A DNA stretch of 64,000 bases, from the NCBI RefSeq assembly GCF_011801125.1, contig NZ_CP046171.1, positions 7,812,001-7,876,000 of the forward strand. Direction: 5' to 3'. The DNA comes from Nocardia brasiliensis (GTDB taxonomy: Bacteria > Actinomycetota > Actinomycetes > Mycobacteriales > Mycobacteriaceae). Positions 1 to 8,925 of this stretch are shown here, piece after piece (the stretch's first letter is position 1; each line of letters begins with the position of its first letter). The notes below the pieces were generated by a model that saw only the letters and a program-made list of their open reading frames with translations, did not search any database and was not told the origin of the DNA. Both the position numbers and the translations under genes were made by a program.

Positions 1-639
1 CAGCCGTACCGAGCGCGATGTCGCTCCCGCCAGATGAAAGGCGAAGTGAGGCTGCTGATCCGGCGCCGTGGACACCTCGACCGACCACCGCAATCGGGTG
101 GCGCCCGCGCGAAAGGGCGGCTTCTGGTCCAGGCGCGGATCGACGCCGGTGAAGGCGGACATGCGCTGGCTGATCGAGGTCAGGTCGAGTTGGTCGGCAC
201 CGCGCGAGTGCAGGTGGCCGTCCGCGATTCGCGCCGCCGGCTCGGCGCCGAGCGCGCTCACCGCGTCGACGGTGCCCGGCCTGCTCAGGTAGTACGACCA
301 CGGTTGGCGGTCCCGCGCCCGCGTCACCATGGTGTGCGACGAGCCCTGCAGCACCCGCCCTCCGGTTACCACCGTGCGCGAGGCGACGGTGCCTATGACG
401 TGAATGTGCCTGCCCGACACTGGAATCAGGTCGCAGTCGACCCCTTCGAACCGATTCGGGGAGACTACAAGCGGCATCGGCCTCGCGCGTGCGGTCACCG
501 CGATACCCCGGCGCACGGCACTCAGCAGTTCGATGCCCGCCGTCGTGTCCAGCACGGTGCGCGACGGCAGCAGACAGGTGTGGATCTCACCCAGCACGAC
601 CAGCGGAGGGCCGTCGGAGCACGCCGGGCCCTCGCTCAC
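1..639 (-). CDS. SCO2521-family protein, 3' end cut by window edge
   Basis: The reverse strand is open from a GTG at 639 to base 1, giving about 213 residues that begin VSEGPACSDGPPLVVLGEIH. The sequence LGEIHTCLLPSRTVLDTTAG near the start resembles actinomycete proteins annotated as SCO2521 family, whose biochemical role is not established. The GTG comes one base after the stop of the SCO2522-type gene upstream, and a GGAG stands just before that stop, so the two are probably cotranslated. The pairing of the two families supports the assignment. The C-terminus is outside the window. Confidence 0.7.
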   Translation of the reverse strand, partial: MSEGPACSDGPPLVVLGEIHTCLLPSRTVLDTTAGIELLSAVRRGIAVTARARPMPLVVSPNRFEGVDCDLIPVSGRHIHVIGTVASRTVVTGGRVLQGSSHTMVTRARDRQPWSYYLSRPGTVDAVSALGAEPAARIADGHLHSRGADQLDLTSISQRMSAFTGVDPRLDQKPPFRAGATRLRWSVEVSTAPDQQPHFAFHLAGATSRSVRL

Positions 640-640
640 C

Positions 641-1669
641 TCACGCTCCTGTCGCGCGGGCGCGCGTGCCGACCTCGTCGACGAACAGGTGCGACAACCG
701 GCCGGTGACCTCGCGCGGAATCGTGATCCGCTCGCCTGCGGCACGTTCGACGGCCTGCGCCAGCACCTCCTGGTCGATAACGATGTGGTCCAGGATGGTC
801 TGCGCCGCGTGCTCGATCTTGACGTACTCGCGCGGCAGGATGGACAGCGCGCAGTATGCCTCGAACGGTGCCGCCTGCGGATTCAATTCGACCACCGAGG
901 GTAGCTCCGACCAGCGCCGCGGCCACGGCCCGCCGTGCGACTGCGGCTCGACCACGACCTTGCCCTCGTAACGCACCATGCCCAGGCGCAGCAGTTGCCA
1001 GATCGCGGCCAGGAACGGGCACGACCACCGGGTGTGCTCCTCGCCGTCCTTGTCGATCTGGCTGTTCCACAGCTCGATGTCCAGGAAGATGGTGTGCTCG
1101 CGGGAGACGAACTCCTCGGGCCTGCGGTATTGCGCCACCTGCGTGGCCTGCCCCGAATCGTGTTCGCAGGAGCGGCGTCCGTTGCACAGCCAGCCGGATT
1201 CGACATCCGGTGGCCGCCGCCCCGTCGTCTGTTTCAACGGTTCGGCGACGACCCAGGACGCGACCATCTCGGCCAGCTCGATCTGCTGTCCGGTCATGCG
1301 GCCGTTGACATACAGCGGCGTTTCCCAGCAACCCGCTTCGCGCGCAAGGTAGTCGATGCGCAACTCGCATTCCTCGGCGATGCCGAGCACCCTGGGCAGG
1401 ATCTCGTCGGGTTTCGTGTGCGCGCCGAAATAGTCGTCGATCAGGAAACACGTACTCACGCGGGCGGATTCGCCGTATTCGGCTCTGGCGTCGGCGGTGT
1501 ACAGGTCGACCAGCCTGGCCACCTTGCGGAATTGGCTGCGAATCTTGTCCTCGCCGTTCACCAGGCTCTTCATGGCGAAGTGCCCGGTCTCGATGGACAG
1601 ATGCGCGAAGTTGACCCCGGCCACCTGGGCCTGCTCGATAGCCTCGCTGTAGACGGTGACACCGTTCAT
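641..1669 (-). CDS. SCO2522-family protein
   Basis: A 342-residue soluble protein with no signal peptide or membrane segment. I recognise the SCO2522-type pattern (N-terminal FAHLSIETGHFA, then CFLIDDYF, then YLAREAGCWETPLYVNGRM) but know no established activity; these genes occur beside SCO2521-type genes. The frame opens further upstream to 1783, but those 38 extra codons are Arg/Val-rich and unlike the family. I chose ATG 1669 because GGGAGAGG precedes it at about 11 bases. First gene of a two-gene minus-strand operon with the SCO2521-type gene one base downstream. Confidence 0.75.
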   Translation of the reverse strand: MNGVTVYSEAIEQAQVAGVNFAHLSIETGHFAMKSLVNGEDKIRSQFRKVARLVDLYTADARAEYGESARVSTCFLIDDYFGAHTKPDEILPRVLGIAEECELRIDYLAREAGCWETPLYVNGRMTGQQIELAEMVASWVVAEPLKQTTGRRPPDVESGWLCNGRRSCEHDSGQATQVAQYRRPEEFVSREHTIFLDIELWNSQIDKDGEEHTRWSCPFLAAIWQLLRLGMVRYEGKVVVEPQSHGGPWPRRWSELPSVVELNPQAAPFEAYCALSILPREYVKIEHAAQTILDHIVIDQEVLAQAVERAAGERITIPREVTGRLSHLFVDEVGTRARATGA

Positions 1670-2186
1670 CGTCAGTAGAACCTCTCCCAGGCCGCGTCGT
1701 CGACCTCGACCACGCCCGAGCTCAACCCGCACTCGAACATCAGCGCGGGACTTCACTGATCGAGTTCGAGCCATCCCGCCCACTCCACCGCCGAGTATCG
1801 TCTCGGTAGCAGGCCGCCGACCGCGAGCGCCATGGGTTCAGAATCTGCCGCCGTGGCTGGATTCTCATGGATCGCAGCCTTTCCCACTCGGACAACGGTG
1901 TTCGAGGTCAGCTGATGATCTGACCATTCTCATTGTCGAGGACTGCGCTGAAGCCGTAAACCCGGAAATCGCATCCGGCATGCGAGCGTCCGACCATGCC
2001 TGCGCCACAGTGGACCACATCCTTGTGGATCGGCGGCCGCGCGAGTACACCGCACGCGGGCAGCGCCAGGTTCGGTCGATGCTCACCCCTGGCCGCGAGA
2101 CCGGCACCACGGGCTGATCATTTCCAGACCGATCAGGAGGGACCGAACTGGACCGACCACGATGCGACGCGGGCGCGACGCCCCCG
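1670..2186. other. Intergenic region without a recognisable gene
   Basis: About 520 bases between the divergent SCO2522-type gene and the monooxygenase remnant. Short open frames on both strands look like composition artefacts. One plus-strand stretch near 1918-2000 reads LTILIVEDCAEAVNPE, which faintly recalls the strand before the C-terminal helix of isochorismatase-fold hydrolases, but there is no supporting context. With the pseudogene to its right, the region may be decayed coding DNA. Confidence 0.5.
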
Positions 2187-2544
2187 GTGGTCGGCGTGCT
2201 CAGCTCGCAGGATCGCCTGGAACCTACGCTGCTCGCCGCGGCGAGCACGCCGGTGCGCTTCGAGGTCGAGGCCGTAGCTCTGGCCGAAGGCGCCGACGGC
2301 GTCGTGGCGTTGCTGATCGATCGGGGCAGCCGTGCGCGTACCCGGGTTCGGGCGGATTACGTGCTCGGTGCCGATGGTGCGAATTCCGCTGTCCGGCAAG
2401 CCCTCTGCATCGGCACCACCGGCCCCCGGCCTGCTCCGCCGTGCGACCTCGGTCGTCTTCGACGCCGACCTGCCGCGATTACCCGCGCGCACGGTTGACG
2501 CGCACCCCGAAATCCGGCCGGCCGAATTCCGGCCGCCCGAGTGA
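2187..2544 (+). pseudogene. Remnant of an FAD-dependent aromatic monooxygenase
   Basis: The plus frame from 2187 reads SQDRLEPTLLAAAS and later YVLGADGANSAVRQALCIG, the mid-protein DG motif of class A flavoprotein monooxygenases (PheA/TfdB type). After the codons for GTTGP the similarity moves to the other frame, which continues APGLLRRATSVVFDADLP. The switch lies at a run of five C at 2423-2427, so one extra C is the simplest explanation. The N-terminal dinucleotide-binding motif and the C-terminal GD motif are both absent, leaving about 115 residues of a roughly 500-residue enzyme. An intact enzyme of the same broad family lies at 61483-63135. Confidence 0.75.
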
Positions 2545-2857
2545 AGCCACACCTGAACTATCCCCCGTATTTCGAGAAATGGCTCCGCGTCGGCCGCCCG
2601 GATACCTCACTTATAGGGGCCTGGATTCGATCACGAACCGGACCAGAAAACATGCCTACCAGCTATAAGACCAGCTAGACCTACTCGACAGCGGTTGTCC
2701 GTCAAGGCGAATTGCGACCGACGTGTCCGATTCCACACCGCCCGCGACCATTCCGGCCAGTAACACTCGAGAGCCCGGTCACGACGTTCTCGGTGACGCA
2801 TGGCCCGCGGGGGGGCCTTGTCCGTCACCTTGTCGGTAATTGATTGGGGATAAGGAC
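2545..2857. other. Intergenic region upstream of the cutinase gene
   Basis: About 310 bases with slightly lower GC than the flanks. I see no gene, strong inverted repeat or clear promoter. It must contain the leader of the cutinase gene, whose AAGGA ribosome site is at 2852-2856. Confidence 0.4.
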
Positions 2858-4531
2858 ATGGCTTTTCGCGAGTTCTTCGCGCGACATCGGATCGCCTCGG
2901 CGGTCGCGGCGCCCGCGGTGCTCGGCGTGGCGGCGGCGGTGGCCGCCACGTTCGCACTGACGTCGTCACCACAGACCAGGGATACTCAGCTCACCACGTC
3001 GGTGACCGAGTGCCGTGACATGGTGACGATCTCGGTGGCCGGACGCAACGACACTCCGGTGGCGGGGACCACGCGACTACTCCTCGACGCGGAGGGCAAG
3101 GAACTGCCCGCCGCGATGGCGGGCGACCACAACAGCGAATGGGTCGACCCGGTGGTCAACGCGCCGAACGGGCAGGTCGATCCCGGCTCGTACGCCGCGG
3201 TCTACATCGCCTATCCGGCGAACATGGCCACCTACGAGGACGCGGTCAACGCCGGTGCCGCCAACACCGAGCAGGTGATGCGGGAGATCTCGAAGGCCTG
3301 CCCGGACACCAAGTTCTCGATCGTCGGCTACAGCGAGGGCGCCGATGTCGTGCGCCGCGTCGCGCAGAAGATCGGTCACCAGGAGGCGGGCCAGGACGGC
3401 ACGTACGGGATCGTCGATCCCGACGATGTGCTCGGTGTCGTGATCCTCGCGGACGCGGGACGCGGCGCGGGCGACGGCCCCTTCCCCGGCGCCAAGGATC
3501 CGTTCGCCAATCCCGACGGCTTCGACCAGAAGTATCAGAACGGCAAGAACCCCGTGCCGGGCCAAGGCGCGTTGCCCGGCACCAGTGGCGATTTCGGCAA
3601 GCTGAACGGCAAGATCGCCTCGTTCTGCTCCGACGGCGACCTGACCTGCGCCGCGCCGGAGAACATTTCGCTGCTGCAACTGGTGGTCAACGTGGGCAGG
3701 CAGATCAATGTCGACGCCCTGGAGCGTGACGGACTGACCCCGGCCACCGGGCAGGACGTCGCGGTGGTGCTCGGCAGGATCGCGATGACCGCGTTCGCCG
3801 ATATCGCCGCCAACCCGAACTGGATGAAGAGCGACGAGACCTTCCTGCAGGTGCTGTTGAAGGTCTCCGATCCGGCGTACAAGCCGGGCCAGCCGTCGAC
3901 CACACCGGTCAAGGCCGACGCGATCGCGGCCGACGACATGTCGCCGCTGGCCTACCTGCCGCAGAAGATCCTGAACGAGATCGTCGGGCTGATCGTGACG
4001 AACCAGAACACGATTCCGGTGGTGCTGAGCGATCCGTACAAGCTCACCCTCGGCCCCGACCACACCGGCCATCACTTCGACTACTGGAAAGACGCCGACC
4101 CGGCCAACGGCAAGCCGCTGACCTCCGCCGAGTACGCGGCGGCGTGGATCACCCACCTGGCCAAGCAGGCGCAGGAGGGCAAGCAGATCGACAAGAACGC
4201 CAAGCCGGAGCAGGCCGACGTGGAGGCGGTGTACAAGGCGGCCGCGGCCACCTCGACCAGCAAGTCCGCGCCGACCAGCAGCACGACCACGGCGCCGACC
4301 AGCAGCAGCGCCGCGCCCACGGTCAGCACGTCGCCCACGACGACGGCGCCGACCACGACCCCGTCGCCGTCGGTGACCCCGACCACCACGGTCGCACCGC
4401 AGGCGACGACGACCACGGCGGCGCCGTCGGAGATCGCCGCGCCGATCACCACCTCGCCGAGCGGATCGGCAACCAGCACAACATCATCGGCCCCGACCAC
4501 CACGACCGGCACCGCGGCACCGGCCAACTGA
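2858..4531 (+). CDS. Secreted cutinase-family serine esterase with Thr/Ser/Pro-rich tail
   Basis: A 557-residue protein starting at ATG 2858 behind an AAGGA site. Residues 12-36 form a hydrophobic signal or anchor segment. The alpha/beta-hydrolase core carries the nucleophile motif GYSEGAD (157-163, Ser159), an acidic residue in FCSDGDLTC (257-264) and a late His in TGHHFDYW (403-410), the order of the cutinase triad. Cys52/Cys148 and Cys257/Cys264 could form disulfides. From about 463 to the end the chain is almost entirely Thr, Ser, Pro and Ala, a wall-spanning or glycosylated linker. Family members hydrolyse ester bonds of lipids or polymers at the cell surface; the substrate here is unknown. 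The gene appears monocistronic, with a strong terminator after it. Confidence 0.88.
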   Translation: MAFREFFARHRIASAVAAPAVLGVAAAVAATFALTSSPQTRDTQLTTSVTECRDMVTISVAGRNDTPVAGTTRLLLDAEGKELPAAMAGDHNSEWVDPVVNAPNGQVDPGSYAAVYIAYPANMATYEDAVNAGAANTEQVMREISKACPDTKFSIVGYSEGADVVRRVAQKIGHQEAGQDGTYGIVDPDDVLGVVILADAGRGAGDGPFPGAKDPFANPDGFDQKYQNGKNPVPGQGALPGTSGDFGKLNGKIASFCSDGDLTCAAPENISLLQLVVNVGRQINVDALERDGLTPATGQDVAVVLGRIAMTAFADIAANPNWMKSDETFLQVLLKVSDPAYKPGQPSTTPVKADAIAADDMSPLAYLPQKILNEIVGLIVTNQNTIPVVLSDPYKLTLGPDHTGHHFDYWKDADPANGKPLTSAEYAAAWITHLAKQAQEGKQIDKNAKPEQADVEAVYKAAAATSTSKSAPTSSTTTAPTSSSAAPTVSTSPTTTAPTTTPSPSVTPTTTVAPQATTTTAAPSEIAAPITTSPSGSATSTTSSAPTTTTGTAAPAN

Positions 4532-4556
4532 GTTCGGCACACCCCGCTGGGGCAGG

Positions 4557-4597
4557 CGAACGACGCCACCGGAGTACCGGTGGCGTCGTTCGTATTT
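4557..4597 (+). terminator. Rho-independent-like terminator after the cutinase gene
   Basis: A perfect 16-bp inverted repeat (CGAACGACGCCACCGG at 4557-4572 with its complement at 4577-4592) around the loop AGTA, followed by TATTTT. It begins 26 bases past the cutinase stop. Confidence 0.85.
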
Positions 4598-4682
4598 TCC
4601 TGAAAAATATTGCCCTGCAATGGAATCCATAGCGAAGAAAACTCGGATGCGGGTGCGTCCGGTTCGGCATAGGGTCACTGCC

Positions 4683-5414
4683 ATGCGGTTGCTTGTGCCC
4701 TATCACCTCGATGAACGGCTGCCGGAACTGGACGTGCCGATCGACCCGGACGCGGTGCTCACGACACAGCTGCCCGAGCACGCGAGCCCCTGGGAACGGA
4801 TGGCCGTGCTGTACGAGGAGGTGGCCCAGCGGGTAGCGCGGTCGGCGCTGCTGGGGGAGCGGCCGGTGGTGGCGTCCGGGGATTGCACGACCGCGCTCGG
4901 GGTGGTCACCGGCTTGCAGCGCGCGGGGATCGACCCGGCGATCGTCTGGTTCGACGCCCACGGCGACGTGCAGACGTTGGAAACCTCGGCCTCGGGGTAT
5001 CTGGGCGGCTTCCCGCTGCGGCTGCTCGTGGGGTATCGGCGCGAGTTGCTTGCGGATCGAATCGGCCTGCGCGACATCGCCGAAGAGCGGATCCTGCTGG
5101 TGGACGGGCGCGACCTGGACCCGCCGGAGGCCGAGTACCTGCGCACCGCGCGGATCCGGCAGCGGCCGGTGCACGATCTCGTCGAGCTGCCCGACGGTCC
5201 GCTCTACCTGCACCTCGACTGTGATGTCGTGGACCCGGGCGAGCTGCCCGGCCTGCTCTATCCGACACCGGGCGGGCCGAGCCTGCGCGCGGTCTCGGGT
5301 GCGCTGCGCGGCATTCTCGGCACCGGGCGGGTCGCCGCCTTCGGCATCGCATGCACGTGGCACGCGGGACAGGGCGCCGCCGAGCACGCGCGGACGCTGG
5401 TCGACGCGGTCTGA
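4683..5414 (+). CDS. Arginase/agmatinase-family (ureohydrolase) enzyme
   Basis: A 243-residue protein with the binuclear Mn-binding motifs of ureohydrolases: DAHGD at 91-95 and DCDVVDP at 179-185, plus SGDC at 66-68 in place of the usual GGDHS. It is shorter than classical arginases (about 300 residues) because the N-terminus is compact. Family members hydrolyse guanidino or formimino compounds; the substrate cannot be read from the sequence. ATG 4683 is chosen because the upstream part of the open frame (from 4620) is basic, unlike the family and close to the terminator. No operon partner is apparent. Confidence 0.8.
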   Translation: MRLLVPYHLDERLPELDVPIDPDAVLTTQLPEHASPWERMAVLYEEVAQRVARSALLGERPVVASGDCTTALGVVTGLQRAGIDPAIVWFDAHGDVQTLETSASGYLGGFPLRLLVGYRRELLADRIGLRDIAEERILLVDGRDLDPPEAEYLRTARIRQRPVHDLVELPDGPLYLHLDCDVVDPGELPGLLYPTPGGPSLRAVSGALRGILGTGRVAAFGIACTWHAGQGAAEHARTLVDAV

Positions 5415-5448
5415 GCCGGACGGCCCGAGGCGACCGAAAAACGCCGAT

Positions 5449-5466
5449 GCCCCGAAATTTCGGGGC
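5449..5466. terminator. Short palindrome, possible terminator
   Basis: The perfect 18-bp palindrome GCCCCGAAATTTCGGGGC lies 34 bases after the arginase-family stop. It could form a short hairpin or bind a dimeric protein. There is no T-run, so terminator function is uncertain. Confidence 0.35.
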
Positions 5467-5607
5467 AAGTGGCCTGGTCGTCGCATCGCGAAGTGGATCT
5501 GTCGGATGATCCGATCCCCTGTATAAGCTCCCGTTGATCGAAAGCGAGTGGAGCATGCCAGTACTTCTAACCTGCCACAGTGCGCCGTGCCGACCGGTGG
5601 TCGTTCG

Positions 5608-6564
5608 ATGACACAGCGCGGGTGGGCATTGTTCCTCGCGATGGGCGTGATCTGGGGCGTGCCGTACGCGATGATCCGAATCGCGGTGGCGGACTTCGAC
5701 CCCGTGGTGGTCGCGTTCGGCCGGACCGCGATCGGCGCGCTGGTCCTTTTGCCGATCGCGTGCTACACCAAGGCACTCGTGCCCGTCTTACGCCGGTGGC
5801 GGCCGCTGCTGCTGTACACGGTGGTGGAGATCGTCGGACCGTGGCTGTTCATCGGGTTCGCGGAGACCACGTTGAACAGTTCGACCGTCGGCCTGCTGAT
5901 CGCCGCGGTCCCGTTGATCGCGGTGGTGATCGTGACCAAGCTCGGCCACGACCGCTTCGACCGGCGCCGGGTCACCGGGCTGCTGGTGGGCTTCGCGGGC
6001 GTGACGGCACTGGTCGGCCTCGACATCGACCTGTCCGATCCGGCCGCCATCGGCGCGATCGCCCTGACCACCGTCGGTTACGCCCTCGGCCCGATCGTGA
6101 TCAACCGCTCGCTGTCCGACCTGCCCCCGCTCGGCGTGGTGACGGCCTCGCTGCTCATCGCCGCCGTGGTGTACGCGCCGTTCGCGGTATTGCGCAGGCC
6201 GGCCAGCTATCCCGCCGATGCCACCGTCTCGGTGCTCGGTCTCGCGCTGGTGTGTACCGCCGCGGCGTTCCTGCTGTTCTTCGCGTTGATCTCGGAGGTC
6301 GGACCGGCGCGCGCGACGGTGATCACCTACATCAACCCCGCGGTCGCCATCGTGCTCGGCGTGAGCGCGCTCGGCGAACCGCTCACCGCGGGCATGGCGA
6401 TCGGCTTCCCGTTGGTGATCCTCGGGTCGATCCTCGGCACCGCACGCAGCCGTGCGGTCCGCGAGGACGCGCTGACCTGCTCGCCCGCCGCCCCCGAGGC
6501 CGCGGCGCAATTGCCCGAGCGACAACCGCCGGACCAGCAGCCGGACCTGTCGGTGCGCGGGTGA
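5608..6564 (+). CDS. EamA/DMT-family transporter
   Basis: A 318-residue, highly hydrophobic protein with about ten predicted membrane spans in two EamA-type halves. The first half starts MTQRGWALFLAMGVIWGVPY and the second has YINPAVAIVLGVSALGEPL, the usual end of the second repeat. These transporters export small metabolites such as amino acids; the substrate here is unknown. The C-terminal 35 residues are a Pro/Gln/Ala-rich cytoplasmic tail. ATG 5608 is preferred because it places the first membrane span at the N-terminus, although its ribosome site is weak. The stop overlaps the GTG of the next gene in the sequence GTGA. Confidence 0.85.
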   Translation: MTQRGWALFLAMGVIWGVPYAMIRIAVADFDPVVVAFGRTAIGALVLLPIACYTKALVPVLRRWRPLLLYTVVEIVGPWLFIGFAETTLNSSTVGLLIAAVPLIAVVIVTKLGHDRFDRRRVTGLLVGFAGVTALVGLDIDLSDPAAIGAIALTTVGYALGPIVINRSLSDLPPLGVVTASLLIAAVVYAPFAVLRRPASYPADATVSVLGLALVCTAAAFLLFFALISEVGPARATVITYINPAVAIVLGVSALGEPLTAGMAIGFPLVILGSILGTARSRAVREDALTCSPAAPEAAAQLPERQPPDQQPDLSVRG

Positions 6565-7217
6565 ATGATGGTGCGGTGGTCGATCATCCGCACGCTCCCG
6601 ACGTAGCCGTCACCCGCGCCTCCTACGACGAGATGGCCGAGCTCTACACCGCATTCGCCAAGGGACATCTCGAGGCCAAGCCGTTCGATCGCGCGATGCT
6701 CGGCATCTTCGCCGAGCTCGTGCGCGGCCGGGTGGCCGATATCGGTTGCGGGCCGGGACGTTTGACCAAGCACCTGGCCGGGCTCGGCGTCGATGTGCTC
6801 GGCATCGATCTGTCCCCCGAGATGATCCGCATCGCCCGGCGGCAGTATCCGCGACTGTCCTTCGAGGTCGGTTCGATGGAGCGGCTGGCGCTCGCCGACG
6901 GCTCGCTCGGCGGCGTCCTCGCCTGGTATTCGCTCATCCATCTGCCGCCCGAGCGCATGCCCGATGTGTTGCGCGAATTCCATCGGGTACTCGCACCAGA
7001 AGGACACGCGCTGTTGGCTTTCCAGGCACTCGACGGAGCCGAGCCGGTGTCGGCGTTCGACCACAAGGTGGCTCGCGCCTACCGCTGGTCACCCGAGCGA
7101 TTGGCCGAGCTGCTGCACGAGGCGGGCTTCGCGGTCCGCGCCCGGCTCCACCGGCAACCTGACCCGGATGAACGCTTCCCCGAGGGCTGCCTGTTCGCCG
7201 TCAAGCTTGCGCAATAG
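6561..7217 (+). CDS. Class I SAM-dependent methyltransferase
   Basis: A 218-residue protein of the methyltransferase type 11/25 group. Motif I is VADIGCGPGRLT, followed by LGIDLSPEMIRIA (acidic residue contacting the SAM ribose) and a WYSLIHLPPERMP post-motif. The acceptor substrate is unknown. The start GTG at 6561 overlaps the stop of the EamA transporter in GTGA, so the two genes are translationally coupled and may act on the same small molecule (inference). Confidence 0.85.
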   Translation: MNDGAVVDHPHAPDVAVTRASYDEMAELYTAFAKGHLEAKPFDRAMLGIFAELVRGRVADIGCGPGRLTKHLAGLGVDVLGIDLSPEMIRIARRQYPRLSFEVGSMERLALADGSLGGVLAWYSLIHLPPERMPDVLREFHRVLAPEGHALLAFQALDGAEPVSAFDHKVARAYRWSPERLAELLHEAGFAVRARLHRQPDPDERFPEGCLFAVKLAQ

Positions 7218-7346
7218 GCGCACAGAGCCCCGCGGGGCCAGGTATTTTGGTGATGTCGCGCAGGATTCATGGCTGCGCGCGGCCCACCCGACAATGTGGT
7301 CGATTCGCTTGCAACCCACACCACTGTCGTCAGGGGGCGACCAACC

Positions 7347-8702
7347 ATGGAACTCATCGCACCGGTCGATGCCGTCTTCCTCCTCGCCGAATCCCGCGAA
7401 CACCCGATGCACGTCGGCTCGCTCCAGCTCTTCGAGACACCCGAGGACGCGGGCCCCGACTTCACCCGGCTCACCTACGAGAAGTTGTTGGCGGCCAAGG
7501 AGATCGACTCGACCTTCCGCAAACACCCGGCCACCCTGTTCGGCGCACCACAGCTGGTGTGGAGCCGCGCGGCGGAGGTCGAGCTGGAGTATCACCTGCG
7601 CAGGCTCGCACTACCGCGCCCCGGCCGGGTCGACCAGCTGGTCGAGCTCGCGTCCGGGCTGCACAGCACCCTGCTCGACCGGCATCGCCCGCTCTGGGAG
7701 ATCTACCTGATCGAGGGCCTGGCCGACGGCCGCTTCGCGGTGTATTCGAAGATGCACCACGCGTTGATCGACGGTGTCTCCGCACAGCGCGTACTCCAGC
7801 GCACACTGACCAGCGACCCGGCCGAGACGCAGGCCCGGGTGCCGTGGAATCTGCCGAAACGACCGCGCCGTGCGCACCCCGAGGCAGCGGGCGGCCTGCG
7901 TGGCGCGGCCCGAAACCTGTTGTCCGCCGCGGGAACCGGGGCGGCCATGGCGCGGGTGGCGCGCCAGGTGCTGGTGCGCCAGCAACTGACGTTGCCGTTC
8001 GAGGCGCCGCGCACCATGTTCAACGTGCCGATCGGCGGCGCCCGGCGCACCGCCGTGCGATCGGTGTCGCTGGAGCGGATCAAGCAGGTGAAGAAGGCCA
8101 CCGGCTCGACCGTCAACGACGTGGTGCTGACCATGTCCTCGGGCGCGCTGCGCTCCTACCTCGCCGAGCGAAACGCGTTGCCGGACAAGCCGTTGATCGC
8201 GATGGTGCCGATGTCGCTGCGCGCGGCCGACGACACCGAGACCAACGGCGTGAAGGTAGGCGCGGTGCTGTGCAACCTCGCCACCGATATCGCCGACCCA
8301 CTGCAGCGGCTGCAGATGGTGAGCGAGTCGATGCGCAAGAGCAAGGAGGTCTACGGCGGGCTGTCCAGCGCGCAGACGATGGCGCTGTCCGCGCTGATGC
8401 TCAGCCCGCTCGCGCTCACCCTGCTCCCCGGTCTCATCCCGCTCACCACGCCCGCGTTCAACATCGTCATCTCGAACGTTCCCGGTCAGCGCGAGCCGAT
8501 GTACTGGAACGGTGCTCGCCTGGATGCCACCTACCCGATGTCGATCCCGTTCGACGGCCAGGCCGTCAACATCACCCTGACCACCACCGCGGACAACCTG
8601 GACTTCGGCGTTGTCGGCTGCCGTCGCTCCGTGCCGGAGCTCCCGCGCCTGCTCGACCATCTGGAGAACGCACTGACCGAGCTGGAGGAACTCGCCGTCT
8701 GA
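7347..8702 (+). CDS. Wax ester synthase/diacylglycerol acyltransferase (WS/DGAT, TGS family)
   Basis: A 451-residue acyltransferase. The active-site motif HHALIDG is at 137-143, with PLWEIYLIEGL just before it and the C-terminal-domain motif STVNDVVL; N-terminal MHVGSLQLFE is also typical. Such enzymes transfer acyl groups from acyl-CoA to diacylglycerol or fatty alcohols and build storage lipid droplets in nocardiae and mycobacteria. ATG 7347 follows a CAGGGGG site; the longer frame from 7269 lacks family similarity. A KstR-like box lies just downstream, before the next gene. Confidence 0.9.
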   Translation: MELIAPVDAVFLLAESREHPMHVGSLQLFETPEDAGPDFTRLTYEKLLAAKEIDSTFRKHPATLFGAPQLVWSRAAEVELEYHLRRLALPRPGRVDQLVELASGLHSTLLDRHRPLWEIYLIEGLADGRFAVYSKMHHALIDGVSAQRVLQRTLTSDPAETQARVPWNLPKRPRRAHPEAAGGLRGAARNLLSAAGTGAAMARVARQVLVRQQLTLPFEAPRTMFNVPIGGARRTAVRSVSLERIKQVKKATGSTVNDVVLTMSSGALRSYLAERNALPDKPLIAMVPMSLRAADDTETNGVKVGAVLCNLATDIADPLQRLQMVSESMRKSKEVYGGLSSAQTMALSALMLSPLALTLLPGLIPLTTPAFNIVISNVPGQREPMYWNGARLDATYPMSIPFDGQAVNITLTTTADNLDFGVVGCRRSVPELPRLLDHLENALTELEELAV

Positions 8703-8723
8703 AAGACCTATCCCGAGCAAAAC

Positions 8724-8737
8724 TAGAACGTGTTACT
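8724..8737 (+). promoter_or_regulatory. KstR-like operator 1
   Basis: TAGAACGTGTTACT matches the TNNAACNNGTTNNA consensus of the cholesterol-catabolism repressor KstR at all conserved positions except the last (T for A). It is 22 bases past the WS/DGAT stop and 188 bases before the flavin oxidoreductase start. Confidence 0.5.
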
Positions 8738-8859
8738 GTCAGATGATGGTGCACCGACGAGTCGAGGAAGCCGCGGCCGCGACATGGCGATATCCGCGGC
8801 TCGCGGCGGAATCGACGAGCGGGGCCCAGCGAAGGACCGGCACCGTCCGCGGCCAATCA

Positions 8860-8873
8860 TGTAACTCGTTCTA
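8860..8873 (+). promoter_or_regulatory. KstR-like operator 2
   Basis: TGTAACTCGTTCTA is a full match to the KstR consensus TNNAACNNGTTNNA. It ends 52 bases before the start of the flavin oxidoreductase gene, a usual promoter-proximal distance. Confidence 0.55.
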
Positions 8874-8925
8874 GGACAGCTGTGCGTCGTCGGCGACGAC
8901 GCGCGACGAGGGAGACCAGCACGCC

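Noticed and set aside
1918..2117. Plus-strand segment resembling the end of an isochorismatase-fold hydrolase
   Set aside because: Only a short stretch (LTILIVEDCAEAV) is suggestive; too little to call a pseudogene.
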